A stretch of DNA of 64,000 nucleotides from an uncultured Eubacteriales bacterium (lineage in GTDB: Bacteria > Bacillota > Clostridia > Oscillospirales > Oscillospiraceae), in NCBI GenBank assembly GCA_900317375.1, contig ONGJ01000008.1, forward strand, positions 17,015 through 81,014, written 5' to 3'. The notes under the pieces were generated by a model. That model was given only the letters and a program-made list of their open reading frames with translations. It did not search any database and had not been told where the DNA came from. A program made the position numbers and the translations under genes. Shown here in pieces: positions 25,609-36,196 of the stretch. Position 1 is the first letter of the stretch; every line of letters starts with the position of its first letter.

Positions 25609-27048
25609 TCAGTCGCCGCCGTCCAGGGCCTCCAGGCCGGTCACGGTGGGGACTTTTGACACTTTGATATTCTTGACAAGGGCGGTAAAGACCGCAAAGC
25701 TCAGCGCCGTCAGGATGGCGGTATAGATGGGCAGAGCACGCCAGGCCAGCGTGGCGTTGAGAACCAGACCCAGGAGGACCGGCGTGATGGTCTGGGCAGA
25801 CATGCTGGCGGTGTAGTAATAGCCGGTGAACTTGCCGATCTTTTTGGAGGAACAAAGCTCCACCACCATCGGGAAGGAGCAGTTGTGCACCAGCGCCATG
25901 CCGAAGCCCTTGAGCACCCAGACCGCATAAAGCAGGGTGGGGAAGGCAAACTCGCCGCGCTCGCCGACGACCCTGCCGGTGGGAGCGACAAAGCACATGA
26001 CGACCAGACCCACAAAGGTGACGGCGAGACCTGCCGAGATCGTCCACTTGCGTCCGATGCGGTCGGCGATGCCGCCGGCGATGGCGAAGCCGACCACCGA
26101 GGCAAGGCCGCCGAGAATCGTCAGGATCATGGTGGCGCTGGAGACCGACTGGAGATGATAGATGACATAGTTGCCGATGTAGGTGCCCAGGGCATTGTCG
26201 GACATGAACCAGAGAAACTCGGCCCCGAGAATGGCAAGGAGCATGGTTTTGTTTGCCCTGGACATGGGCTTGTCGTCGTCGATGGGGGTCTCGACCGCGG
26301 CGAGCTTTTCACCGAGCTCGAGCTCGTCCCGGATCTCTTCCTCGATCTTGTTCTCCTTGATGGTGGCGAAGAGCACCAGGGCCGAGATGACCATGAGGAC
26401 GGAGGCGATGATGAAGGGCATCTCGATGGTCCAGATATTGCGCTCGGAAACAGGAGCGTTGATATAGCTGCTGAGCACGAAGAGAATGCCGAGGACCGTG
26501 GCAAAGGCGCCGCCGAGATAACCCATGATGTTGATGATGCCGTTGGCTCTGGCACGCAGAGGCTTGGGCGTGATGTCCGGCATCAGGGCGACGGCGGGGT
26601 TGCGGTACATCATCATGAAAATCAGGACGATGGCCATGGTGATGACCATGCCGACCATATTGTTATGATGGAAGAAAAGGGGAATGAAGGGGAAAGCGAC
26701 GGCAGAGACGAAGGTGCCGACCAGAATATAGGGCATGCGCTTGCCGATGGGGGTGTCGGTTTTGTCGGACAGGTTGCCGAAGATCGGCAGCAGGATCAGC
26801 GCGGCCAGGTTGTCGCAGGCCATGATGATGCCGACGATCCACTGGACATTCAGAATCCTGGCCGGGTCGCTGGCCTTCAGCTCGGCAGAGGACATCTCAT
26901 AGATGTGCCGGGCGAAAATATCGGTCAGGAAGGTGGGACACCAGGAGTCATAGACCTGCCAGAGAAGCAGAATGCCGAAGAAGGCAAAGCCGATCATCGA
27001 CGTGCGGCGCACATTCAGCTTCAGCGGAGCGAGGGACGTTTTTTCCAT
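25609..27048 (-). CDS. MFS transporter (SLC45/GPH-like)
   Basis: The 479-residue protein has about twelve hydrophobic segments with a cytoplasmic loop near residues 235-270. The segment GNLSDKTDTPIGKRMPYILVG (91-111) is the loop 2-3 signature of sugar-porter-like MFS proteins related to SLC45 and GPH carriers. Sugar or glycoside transport is likely but unproven. It lies between a MarR regulator and a GDPD protein, with gaps of 10 bases on each side. Confidence 0.88.
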   Translation of the reverse strand: MEKTSLAPLKLNVRRTSMIGFAFFGILLLWQVYDSWCPTFLTDIFARHIYEMSSAELKASDPARILNVQWIVGIIMACDNLAALILLPIFGNLSDKTDTPIGKRMPYILVGTFVSAVAFPFIPLFFHHNNMVGMVITMAIVLIFMMMYRNPAVALMPDITPKPLRARANGIINIMGYLGGAFATVLGILFVLSSYINAPVSERNIWTIEMPFIIASVLMVISALVLFATIKENKIEEEIRDELELGEKLAAVETPIDDDKPMSRANKTMLLAILGAEFLWFMSDNALGTYIGNYVIYHLQSVSSATMILTILGGLASVVGFAIAGGIADRIGRKWTISAGLAVTFVGLVVMCFVAPTGRVVGERGEFAFPTLLYAVWVLKGFGMALVHNCSFPMVVELCSSKKIGKFTGYYYTASMSAQTITPVLLGLVLNATLAWRALPIYTAILTALSFAVFTALVKNIKVSKVPTVTGLEALDGGD

Positions 27049-27058
27049 GTTTCCATCC

Positions 27059-27523
27059 TCAACCTTTCTCTTTTAGTTTCGGCCGGATCCCGGCGCATTC
27101 GGGCATCAGCTCGTCCGACATGGTGCGGAGGATCCGGTCAAAGGTGTCGAGATCCTCCTGCGGGAAGCGGGCTGCGATGCGGTCCATGACCTTATCCTCA
27201 TAAGACGTGAGCAGGGACATGTAGCTCCGGTACTTTTCCGACAGGATCAGGTGGGCCTCCCGGCGGTCCAGATCGGAAACCTTCCGCACGAGGTAGCCCT
27301 TGCGGATCAGGCTGTTTACCTTGTAGGTGGCATTGGACTGGGAGATATCCAGAAAATCGGCAAACTGGCTGACCGTGGGGGCCTGCAGCATGTCGATGAT
27401 CTCCAGAGAAAAGGCCTCCATGGCCGTCAGAGACCCGTCGCGCTCGCGGACAAGGTCAAAGATCCTGCAGAAAAACTGAAACTTGAACTTGTCAAAGACC
27501 TCTTTGAAACTCTCTTTAAACAT
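27059..27523 (-). CDS. MarR-family transcriptional regulator
   Basis: The 154-residue protein has a winged helix: MLQAPTVSQFADFLDISQSNATYKVNSLIRKGYLVRKVSDLDRREAHLILSEK carries the recognition helix and a wing with the DRRE signature. It is the first gene of the operon and probably controls the MFS transporter. A 14-base palindrome overlapping its promoter is a likely operator. Confidence 0.9.
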   Translation of the reverse strand: MFKESFKEVFDKFKFQFFCRIFDLVRERDGSLTAMEAFSLEIIDMLQAPTVSQFADFLDISQSNATYKVNSLIRKGYLVRKVSDLDRREAHLILSEKYRSYMSLLTSYEDKVMDRIAARFPQEDLDTFDRILRTMSDELMPECAGIRPKLKEKG

Positions 27524-27582
27524 GGCAATTCAACCTGCTTCACAGATTTGCATCCGGCCTGCGCCGGAACGATACCGAAAAT

Positions 27583-27616
27583 ATTTTACTCCCTCCCCGG
27601 ACATTTGTAAACAAAT
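27583..27616 (-). promoter_or_regulatory. MarR-MFS-GDPD promoter with overlapping palindrome
   Basis: TTTACA (27606-27611) and TAAAAT (27583-27588) are 17 bases apart on the minus strand. The inverted repeat ATTTGT-TT-ACAAAT (27603-27616) covers the -35 box, as expected for MarR autorepression. Confidence 0.55.
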
Positions 27617-27699
27617 CCGGAGAAGATTTTTCCGGCTTTTTCGCAAAGCGGATATTCATTACTAAAATGTGAATTCTCGGCAAAAGCGACAAAGGATGC

Positions 27700-27728
27700 T
27701 TGACAAGGAGGGCAGGAGATGGTATATT
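27700..27728 (+). promoter_or_regulatory. hrcA-grpE-dnaK-dnaJ promoter
   Basis: TTGACA (27700-27705) and TATATT (27723-27728) are 17 bases apart. The last two bases of the -10 box are the first of the CIRCE element, so HrcA binding would block polymerase. Confidence 0.85.
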
Positions 27729-27776
27729 AGCACTCGTAAAGAGAGAGTGCCAACAGTCTGGCAGGGTGAGTGCTAA
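27727..27776 (+). promoter_or_regulatory. CIRCE operator with an extra half-site
   Basis: TTAGCACTC (27727-27735), nine bases, then GAGTGCCAA (27745-27753) match the CIRCE consensus with one mismatch. A third, perfect half-site GAGTGCTAA (27768-27776) ends one base before the hrcA ATG. HrcA is expected to bind the first pair; the third half-site overlaps the translation start region and has no listed role. Confidence 0.9.
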
Positions 27777-27777
27777 G

Positions 27778-28869
27778 ATGAGCATCAGCGACAGAAAAAA
27801 GAAAATTCTGGCTGCGGTTGTGGATGAATACATCCGCACGGCCGAACCGGTCGGCAGCAAGCATCTGGCAGAGAGCGCCGGTCTGGGCTGCTCGTCGGCG
27901 ACCATCCGCAACGAACTGGCGGAGCTGGTTGCGCTGGGCTATCTGGAACAGCCGCATACCTCGGCCGGGCGCGTCCCGACCCCGATGGGCTACCGCATGT
28001 ACGTCAACGAGCTGATGCAGCAGCAGAAGTACTCGCTGGAGGAGACGGAAGAGATCAACCGCCGCCTGAACCAGAAGCTGCAGGAGCTGGACGACACGAT
28101 ATCCAGCATCAGCCGTCTGGCGTCCCAGCTGACCGACTATCCGGCCCTGGCCCTGACGGCGGCATCGCCCACGATGATTCGGCGCGTGGACCTCATCTAT
28201 GTGGATGCCAACACCTTTATCATCGTGCTGATGCTCTCCAACAACACGGTAAAATCCAAGCTGGTGCATCTGCCGGTGTCGGTGGATCAGGCCATGGTAC
28301 AGCGTCTGAGCGCGCTATTCAACTCGGGCTTTACCGGCATCACCGAGGAACAGATCACCCCGCTGCTGATCCATTCGACCGAGCGGGCCGCCGACGACAG
28401 CATGGGCCTGACGGCCGTGATCGCGGCCTTCTGCATCGAGACTCTGTCCGAGGTGACAGCGCCGATGGCCTATGTCTCGGGCGAGAACCGGCTGCTGAAC
28501 CAGCCGGAGTTCCGCGACCCGGACAAGGCGCACCGCCTGATGAGCTATCTTTCCGGCGGCGGCTATATCCTTCCGCCGGCGGAGGAAGACCTGGGCGATA
28601 CCAGCGAGGTGAGGGTCCTGATCGGACCGGAGAACATCGCGGAAGAGCTGAAGGACTCGAGCGTGGTGATCGCAAGCTACGACGCCGGCGACAACACCAG
28701 AGGCCTGATCGGCATCATCGGCCCGACGCGCATGGACTATTCCGCGGTGGCATCCAAGCTGCGCTTCCTGGCGGCCGGGCTTTCCCGAAGGCTGGGGAGC
28801 GGCGAGGCCCCGCCTGAAGGCCTGCACAACAAGCTGATTATCAAAAAGAGCGAGGATAAAGAAGAATGA
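27778..28869 (+). CDS. hrcA: Heat-inducible transcription repressor HrcA
   Basis: HrcA represses class I heat-shock genes by binding CIRCE, with GroE as its activity modulator. The 363-residue protein starts MSISDRKKKILAAVVDEYIRTAEPVGSKHLA, the N-terminal winged helix with recognition segment GLGCSSATIRNELAELVALGYLEQPHTSAGRVPT. The GAF-like and dimerisation regions follow, ending with the conserved GIIGPTRMDY. I used ATG 27778 because the longer frame would begin inside the promoter. It overlaps grpE by four bases. Confidence 0.96.
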   Translation: MSISDRKKKILAAVVDEYIRTAEPVGSKHLAESAGLGCSSATIRNELAELVALGYLEQPHTSAGRVPTPMGYRMYVNELMQQQKYSLEETEEINRRLNQKLQELDDTISSISRLASQLTDYPALALTAASPTMIRRVDLIYVDANTFIIVLMLSNNTVKSKLVHLPVSVDQAMVQRLSALFNSGFTGITEEQITPLLIHSTERAADDSMGLTAVIAAFCIETLSEVTAPMAYVSGENRLLNQPEFRDPDKAHRLMSYLSGGGYILPPAEEDLGDTSEVRVLIGPENIAEELKDSSVVIASYDAGDNTRGLIGIIGPTRMDYSAVASKLRFLAAGLSRRLGSGEAPPEGLHNKLIIKKSEDKEE

Positions 28870-29540
28870 ACGAAGAAAAGAAGACGGACCTGCCGGAGCA
28901 GGAAGCAAAGACCGCCTCGGAAGAGACCGCCTGCGAAGAAAAAGAGACAAAGGCAGCGGAAGCCGAAGCGGCGACTGAGAAGGCCGAAGAGACGGCCGCA
29001 AAGGAGAGCGCGGAGAAGAACGCCGAGACGAAGGATGCCAAGAACGCCAGGGACGGCGGCAAGAAGGAGAAACACCGCTTCCGCAAGGCCTCGGCGGAGG
29101 AAGAAAAGATCGAAAAGCTGGAGCAGGAAAACGCCGAGCTGAACGACCGGTACCTGAGGGTCTGCGCGGAATACGACAACTTCCGCCGGCGCAGCCAGAA
29201 GGAACGGGAAGCCCTGTACAACGATATCAAGGCGGATACGCTGTCGAAGTTCCTGCCGGTTTACGACAACCTCGAACGGGCCCTGAAGCAGGGAACCGAG
29301 GACGAGGCCTACCGCAAGGGCGTCGAGATGATCATGAACCAGTTCAACAGTACGATGGAAAAGCTGGGCGTGACGGAGATCGAGAGCCTGGGACAGAAGT
29401 TTGACCCGGCGCTGCACAATGCGGTGATGCATGTGGACGACGAGGAAAAGGGCGAAAACGAAATCGTCGAGGTGTTCCAGCAGGGCTTCAAGATCGGGGA
29501 CAAGGTTGTCCGGTTCGCCATGGTCAAGGTGGCAAATTAA
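28866..29540 (+). CDS. grpE: Nucleotide exchange factor GrpE
   Basis: GrpE exchanges ADP on DnaK. The 224-residue protein has an unusually long low-complexity N-terminus (residues 1-70) rich in Glu, Ala and Lys, followed by the long paired helix (KLEQENAELNDRYLRVCAEYDNFRRRSQKE) and the C-terminal beta domain with the GQKFDPALHNAVMHVDDE and VVRFAMVKVAN signatures. The N-terminal tail is longer than in most GrpE proteins but is charged and probably disordered. Confidence 0.95.
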   Translation: MNEEKKTDLPEQEAKTASEETACEEKETKAAEAEAATEKAEETAAKESAEKNAETKDAKNARDGGKKEKHRFRKASAEEEKIEKLEQENAELNDRYLRVCAEYDNFRRRSQKEREALYNDIKADTLSKFLPVYDNLERALKQGTEDEAYRKGVEMIMNQFNSTMEKLGVTEIESLGQKFDPALHNAVMHVDDEEKGENEIVEVFQQGFKIGDKVVRFAMVKVAN

Positions 29541-29590
29541 AGTTCAAAGTTTAAAGTTCAAAGAGAAAATTCAAAGATAAAAGTGTAAAG
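29539..29590 (+). repeat. Short AAAGTTCAAAG tandem repeats after grpE
   Basis: Two near-identical copies of AAAGTTCAAAG are followed by degenerate copies (AAAATTCAAAG, AAAGTGTAAAG) directly after the grpE stop. The A-rich repeat is unlike the surrounding GC-rich genes and has no coding potential. Confidence 0.6.
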
Positions 29591-29599
29591 ACGGGGGTA

Positions 29600-31553
<1,954 letters not shown>

Positions 31554-31576
31554 GACTTCAGATACGCGTGAAAACG

Positions 31577-31604
31577 GTGAGGCGGGGATTCTTCCTCGCC
31601 TCAC
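31577..31604 (+). other. Intergenic hairpin between dnaK and dnaJ
   Basis: A 12-base stem (GTGAGGCGGGGA with TCCTCGCCTCAC, one wobble) with a TTCT loop lies 23 bases after the dnaK stop, without a T run. It may cut or slow the transcript so that less dnaJ than dnaK is made. Confidence 0.55.
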
Positions 31605-31669
31605 GGTGACTATCCTGCATCTCCCGTCTTTCAACATCGAATTCACAACTATGAACTTTGGAGATTTGC

Positions 31670-32809
31670 ATGGCTGAAAAAAGAGATTATTATGAGGTGC
31701 TGGGGGTCAAAAAGGACGCCTCGGCAGATGAAATAAAAAAAGCTTACCGCAGGGTCACCAAGGAGAACCACCCCGACCTGCACCCGGGAGACAAGGCGGC
31801 GGAGGAGCGCTTCAAGGAGGCAAACGAAGCCTATGAGGTGCTCTCGGACGACGAGAAGCGCAAAAAGTATGACCAGTTCGGCCATGCGGCCTTTGACCCG
31901 AACGCCGGCTTCGGCGGGGGCGGTTTCGGCGGCTTCAGCGGCGGCTTCGGAGACTTCAGCGATCTTTTCTCAAGCTTCGGGGATATCTTCGGCTTCGGCG
32001 GGGGCGGCGGTCAGACGCGCAACCCCAACGCGCCGCGCCGGGGCGACAACATCCGCACCCAGCTGAACATCAGCTTTGAGGAGGCGGCCTTCGGCTGCGA
32101 GAAAGAGCTGAATATCCCGCGCATCGAGCCCTGCACCGACTGCAAGGGCACCGGCTGCGCGCCCGGAACCACGCCCGAGGTCTGCCCGGACTGCGGCGGC
32201 AGCGGACAGGTCCGCACGACCCAGCGCACCCCCTTCGGCATGGCGCAGACCATGTCGGCGTGTCCGAAATGCCACGGCTCGGGCAAGATCATCCACCAGC
32301 CGTGCAAGACATGCCGCGGAATGGGCAGCGTGCGCCGCGCCAAGAAGATGACCGTCAAGGTGCCTGCCGGCATCGACGACGGACAGACGATTTCGCGTCA
32401 GGGTGCCGGCAACGCCGGTGCAAACGGCGGTCCGGCGGGTGATCTGCTGATTACGGTGATTGTCCGCCCGCATGCCATTTTCGAGCGGGACGGCACCTCG
32501 ATCCTGATGGAGCAGGATATCAGCTTTGCCCAGGCCGCGCTCGGCGCAGAGGTCGAAGTGCCCACGCTGGACGGCAAGGTCAAGCTGACCATCCCCGAGG
32601 GGACCCAGCCCGGGGCGGTCTTCCGCCTGAAGGGCAAGGGGGTTCCGTACCTGCGCGGCAGCGGACGGGGCGACCAGTTTGTGTCCGTGAACGTCAGAAT
32701 CCCGAAGAACATGAACAGCACCCAGAAAGAGGCGCTGCGCCATTACGCCGAAACCATGGGCGAGGAGCACAGCAAAGGCTCGGGCATCTTCGGAAAGAAA
32801 AAGAGATAA
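31670..32809 (+). CDS. dnaJ: Chaperone DnaJ
   Basis: DnaJ delivers clients to DnaK and stimulates its ATPase. From ATG 31670 (379 residues) the protein has a J domain with HPD in ENHPDLHPG (near residue 33), a Gly/Phe-rich linker (about 75-125), a zinc region with four CxxCxGxG repeats ([32 protein letters not shown]) and the C-terminal client domains. The longer frame adds four residues without a better ribosome site. It is last in the operon before a strong terminator. Confidence 0.97.
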   Translation: MAEKRDYYEVLGVKKDASADEIKKAYRRVTKENHPDLHPGDKAAEERFKEANEAYEVLSDDEKRKKYDQFGHAAFDPNAGFGGGGFGGFSGGFGDFSDLFSSFGDIFGFGGGGGQTRNPNAPRRGDNIRTQLNISFEEAAFGCEKELNIPRIEPCTDCKGTGCAPGTTPEVCPDCGGSGQVRTTQRTPFGMAQTMSACPKCHGSGKIIHQPCKTCRGMGSVRRAKKMTVKVPAGIDDGQTISRQGAGNAGANGGPAGDLLITVIVRPHAIFERDGTSILMEQDISFAQAALGAEVEVPTLDGKVKLTIPEGTQPGAVFRLKGKGVPYLRGSGRGDQFVSVNVRIPKNMNSTQKEALRHYAETMGEEHSKGSGIFGKKKR

Positions 32810-32817
32810 AACGGGTT

Positions 32818-32850
32818 TCTCCCCGCCGCAGAAGCGGCGGGGAGATTTTT
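32818..32850 (+). terminator. Terminator of the heat-shock operon
   Basis: A perfect 12-base GC-rich stem (TCTCCCCGCCGC / GCGGCGGGGAGA) with an AGAA loop is followed by five T. The convergent crp-like gene ends at its edge. Confidence 0.95.
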
Positions 32851-33500
32851 CAGAGGATCAGAAAGTGATTCTTTTTCGTTTTGATCAGACCGTCCTTCTG
32901 CATCTTTCCCAGTTCCTTTGAAAGCGCCGTTCGCTCCACATTCAGATAATCGGCAAGCTGCTGACGGTCAAAGGGAATGGTGAAATCCCTGCTCTGCGCC
33001 TGCAGGGAGACCGCGTTCAGGTATGACATGACACGCCCGCGGACGGTTTTCGGCGCAGTGTGAAAACTGCGCCCGGCCAGATGAAGGTTCTTCCGGGAAG
33101 CGACGGTCAGCAGATTGGCGGTGAATTTGGAAGCCCAGGACGCGGTGCAGCCTGCGAGGGCCTTTGCACTGCCGAGGTGAAGAAACAGGACGCGGCAGTC
33201 CTCGTTTGCGATGACATCGACCTGCAGCGGCTCGTCAAGCAATGCATAGGCCTCTGCAAAAATCTCCCCGGAGACCACGTGGCCGAGGATCACCCGGTTG
33301 CCCCAGACGTCATGGCCCTCAATCGTTACGCTGCCTGCCAGAACAAGGCCGAGATCATCCGTGAAATCCCCGGCATGAAGAAGCGCCCTGCCTTTTTTGG
33401 CATCTTTCGTTTTTGCCTGAAGGGACAGCAGCGCGCAGGAAACCTCGTCCTCTGTCATCCCTTTGAAAAGAACGGTGCGGCACAGAACCGGCAGATCCAT
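32850..33500 (-). CDS. Crp/Fnr-family transcriptional regulator
   Basis: The start at 33500 (216 residues) has GGAGGT upstream; the frame extends 13 codons further without a site. The N-terminal cyclic-nucleotide-binding-like barrel (VLAGSVTIEGHDVWGNRVILGHVVSGEIFAEAYALLD) and the C-terminal helix-turn-helix (DRQQLADYLNVERTALSKELGKMQKDGLI) identify the family. Fnr-type iron-sulfur cysteines are not evident, so oxygen sensing by a cluster is not supported. It is divergent from nrfA with a shared palindrome, so it probably activates nrfA and represses itself. Confidence 0.9.
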   Translation of the reverse strand: MDLPVLCRTVLFKGMTEDEVSCALLSLQAKTKDAKKGRALLHAGDFTDDLGLVLAGSVTIEGHDVWGNRVILGHVVSGEIFAEAYALLDEPLQVDVIANEDCRVLFLHLGSAKALAGCTASWASKFTANLLTVASRKNLHLAGRSFHTAPKTVRGRVMSYLNAVSLQAQSRDFTIPFDRQQLADYLNVERTALSKELGKMQKDGLIKTKKNHFLIL

Positions 33501-33523
33501 AAATAACACCTCCACTGTCAAAA

Positions 33524-33583
33524 ATGTGGTTGCTGCCACATACGATCACCCCGGATTATAGTATAATGATGAGAGAAAAGCAA
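33524..33583. promoter_or_regulatory. Divergent crp-like/nrfA control region with Crp-type operator
   Basis: The palindrome ATGTGG-TTGCTG-CCACAT (33524-33541) resembles a Crp/Fnr half-site pair. The nrfA -10 TATAAT is at 33562-33567 with no -35 match, and the palindrome centre lies about 41.5 bases before the predicted nrfA start, the class II activator position. On the minus strand TTGCTT (33578-33583) and TATAAT (33555-33560) are 17 bases apart and would start just upstream of the palindrome, so bound regulator would block its own gene. Confidence 0.75.
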
Positions 33584-33644
33584 GGAATGCTGTTTCCCTG
33601 CCGAATGCAATGAAATGCGATCAGATCTATGAGGAGGAAAACCC

Positions 33645-34868
33645 ATGAAGAAGCCCCTGAGCCTGCTCCTGTCGGTTCTGCTGCTTCTGGCCCTTTCCGC
33701 AGCGGCCTTCGCGGCTGAACCCGCCAAAAAGATCGAGACCAACTCCGGCGTGACAGTCATGCACGCAGCCGACTGGAAAGAACAGTTCCCCAATCAGTAC
33801 GAAAGCTGGGCAGCAACCAAAGAAAACGACGAAATAGTCGATTATCTTGAGGAATATCCGATGCTGCGCACCCTGTATGAGGGCTACGGCTTTGCCATTG
33901 ACTACGGCTCGGCCCGCGGGCATTTTTACGATGTCGAGGACATCGAGGCGACCGGACGCCCGCACCCGCTGGCCAACTGCTGGACCTGCAAGACGCCCGA
34001 CTTTACCAACATGGTGAATGAGGAGGGCATCGAGGCCTACATGAAGGACTGGACGGAGGTCCAGGCCGAGGTTACGGAAGGCATCAGCTGTTTTAACTGC
34101 CATGCCAATACCCCCGGCGAGATCACGGTAACCCATACCTACTGGATCGACGCGGTCGGTGACGATTTTGACAAGGTCGCGCCGGCAAACCTCGCCTGCG
34201 GTCAGTGCCACAATGAGTACTATTTCGCACCTGACACCAAGGCGACCACCATTGCCCACAACAGCCTTGAGAGCATGGCACCCGAGACGATCCTGGCCTA
34301 TTTCAATGACGGCGCCAACTTCTCGACCGGAGAGCCCTTTGCCGACTGGACGAATCCCCGTACGGGCGTCAGAGAGATCAAGGTGCAGCATCCGGAGTTT
34401 GAGACCTTCCTCGGTGCCGGAAGCCCCCACGGTGCGCAGTTCACCTGTGCCGACTGCCATATGCCGACCGTGACGGCAGAGGACGGAAGCAGCTATCACA
34501 GCCACGCACTCACCAATCCGCTGGAAAACAAGGAAATGATAGAAAAGACCTGCTCCCTCTGCCACACGGACCTTGAGGCCGAGGTACGCGGCGTCCAGGC
34601 AGAGATCGTCAAGCGCACGACCACGATCGGCAAGCAGCTGGCAGTTCTGACGGATGAGCTGGCCATTGCCGTGGAGAGCGGAAAGTACACGGACGATGAG
34701 CTTGCCGAAGTCCGTCAGCTTGCGCGTGATGCCCAGTTCTACTGGGACTTCGTGTTTGTGGAAAACTCCGAGGGCGTGCATAACCCGGCTCTGGCAAGAG
34801 ACTGCCTGAACCGCGCGGAGAGTCTCGGCAGCCAGGCGGCGCTTGCCCTCGTGGCACTGACAACCTGA
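33645..34868 (+). CDS. nrfA: Ammonia-forming pentaheme cytochrome c nitrite reductase
   Basis: NrfA reduces nitrite to ammonium outside the membrane. The 407-residue protein has a signal peptide (1-23, ending AFA-AEP) and five heme sites: the special CWTCK at 112-116 (catalytic heme 1 with lysine ligand), CFNCH (149-153), CGQCH (185-189), CADCH (268-272) and CSLCH (303-307). NEYYF after heme 3 holds the conserved active-site tyrosine, and GSPH precedes heme 4. It is shorter than proteobacterial NrfA (about 480). No nrfH electron-donor gene is adjacent; two cytochrome c assembly genes follow. Confidence 0.95.
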   Translation: MKKPLSLLLSVLLLLALSAAAFAAEPAKKIETNSGVTVMHAADWKEQFPNQYESWAATKENDEIVDYLEEYPMLRTLYEGYGFAIDYGSARGHFYDVEDIEATGRPHPLANCWTCKTPDFTNMVNEEGIEAYMKDWTEVQAEVTEGISCFNCHANTPGEITVTHTYWIDAVGDDFDKVAPANLACGQCHNEYYFAPDTKATTIAHNSLESMAPETILAYFNDGANFSTGEPFADWTNPRTGVREIKVQHPEFETFLGAGSPHGAQFTCADCHMPTVTAEDGSSYHSHALTNPLENKEMIEKTCSLCHTDLEAEVRGVQAEIVKRTTTIGKQLAVLTDELAIAVESGKYTDDELAEVRQLARDAQFYWDFVFVENSEGVHNPALARDCLNRAESLGSQAALALVALTT

Positions 34869-34888
34869 CTGCATCCGTAATGTGAGCG

Positions 34889-34922
34889 AGCTGCCTGCCG
34901 TAACTGTGCAGGCAGCTTTTTT
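34889..34922 (+). terminator. Terminator/attenuator between nrfA and ccsB
   Basis: A perfect 10-base stem (AGCTGCCTGC / GCAGGCAGCT) with a nine-base loop runs into six T. It sits inside the presumed operon, so it probably lowers expression of the assembly genes relative to nrfA. Its T run nearly abuts the ccsB ribosome site. Confidence 0.85.
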
Positions 34923-34939
34923 CAGAAGGGGAGCTGCCC

Positions 34940-36196
34940 ATGGGAAAAGTATTTCAAACGCTGCGCTCGATGCGCTTCGGCATCCTCCTGCTCTGCCTGA
35001 TCGCCGCCTGCTCAGTGGCGGGAACGCTGATCCCGCAGGACAGGGAGATCGCCTGGTATGCGCAGAATTACCCCTCGCTGCACGGGACGATCCTGACACT
35101 TCAGCTGAACAGGGTATTTGACAGCTGGTATTTCAAGACCCTGCTGGTGCTGCTTTGCCTGAACCTCAGCCTCTGTTCCCTGGTCCGCATCCGCGGTGTG
35201 GTTCGGGCGGCAAAAAGCGAGACCGCCCGGGCGGCTGAGATGAAGGACGCGGTCCTCCTGACACCCGAGGGGGTGGAGAAGCTGCGGGCCCGTCTCGAGG
35301 AGATGCGCTGCCGGCGGGAGGATCTCGGCGGCGCTTCTGTTTACCGAAAAAACCGCCTCGGGCATTACGGGACCTTTATCACGCATCTGTCCATTCTGCT
35401 GACGGTGGTGTTCGGGGCACTGGCGCTCTACACCCCGACGGTGACGGACCAGAGCTGCATGCCGGGGGAATCGATCTTTCTGCCGGACGGAACGGAGATC
35501 CATGTTCTTGATTTCCGCATCACGGATGAGACCGGACGCCTGGATTATCAGAGCCGCGTTCAGATCACCCTGCCGGACGGCAGACGCAGCGAGGAAGCGG
35601 AGCTCAGGGTCAACCATCCCTTTTCCTTTGGGCCCTGCAAGCTCTTTCAGCAGACCTTCGGCACCGCAGGGTCCGTTACGGTGACAAACCTTGAAAACGG
35701 CGGGACGGACAACTTCCTGCTGACCGAGCAGGCGTTTCTGTCTGCGGACGGGGTCAACGGAATCCTGTATGAGATGCTCTATCCCGATTTCCTCCGTGAC
35801 CCGAGCGGGAATGTCACGCTCATCACCATCACGGAGGGCAGCTATCCCAATCCCATTTACCGCTTTGAGGTCATTGCAGACGGGGACTTTGCGCCGACGC
35901 TGGCGGAGCCGGGCGAAGAGCTCGAACTCAAGGGACTGCGCTTTGCCTTCAACAAGCCTGTGGAATACCCCGGCCTGCGCATCAAGCATGTCTCCACGGT
36001 CTTTAACGCGCTGCTGATTGCCTCCTTTACGATGATGATTGCGGGGCTGTGCATCACCTTCTTTTTTGAGCCCGTGCTGGTCAGGACGGATGCGGAGGGT
36101 TATGCCGTGGGCGGCCCGAAGCCGGAGCGCATGCGAATCGAACTGGGAGAGGAATTCCGCGCGTATGAGCGGACAAAGGGGGAGGAAACAACATGA
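34940..36196 (+). CDS. ccsB: Cytochrome c biogenesis protein CcsB/ResB
   Basis: ResB-like proteins form, with CcsA, the System II heme export and ligation machine for c-type cytochromes. The 418-residue protein starts FQTLRSMRFGILLLCLIAACSVAGTLIPQ (first membrane helix and PQ signature), has further helices near residues 60 and 140, a large extracytoplasmic domain (about 160-350) and a last helix near 365. It overlaps ccsA by four bases. Its position after nrfA suggests that it matures NrfA. Confidence 0.92.
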   Translation: MGKVFQTLRSMRFGILLLCLIAACSVAGTLIPQDREIAWYAQNYPSLHGTILTLQLNRVFDSWYFKTLLVLLCLNLSLCSLVRIRGVVRAAKSETARAAEMKDAVLLTPEGVEKLRARLEEMRCRREDLGGASVYRKNRLGHYGTFITHLSILLTVVFGALALYTPTVTDQSCMPGESIFLPDGTEIHVLDFRITDETGRLDYQSRVQITLPDGRRSEEAELRVNHPFSFGPCKLFQQTFGTAGSVTVTNLENGGTDNFLLTEQAFLSADGVNGILYEMLYPDFLRDPSGNVTLITITEGSYPNPIYRFEVIADGDFAPTLAEPGEELELKGLRFAFNKPVEYPGLRIKHVSTVFNALLIASFTMMIAGLCITFFFEPVLVRTDAEGYAVGGPKPERMRIELGEEFRAYERTKGEETT

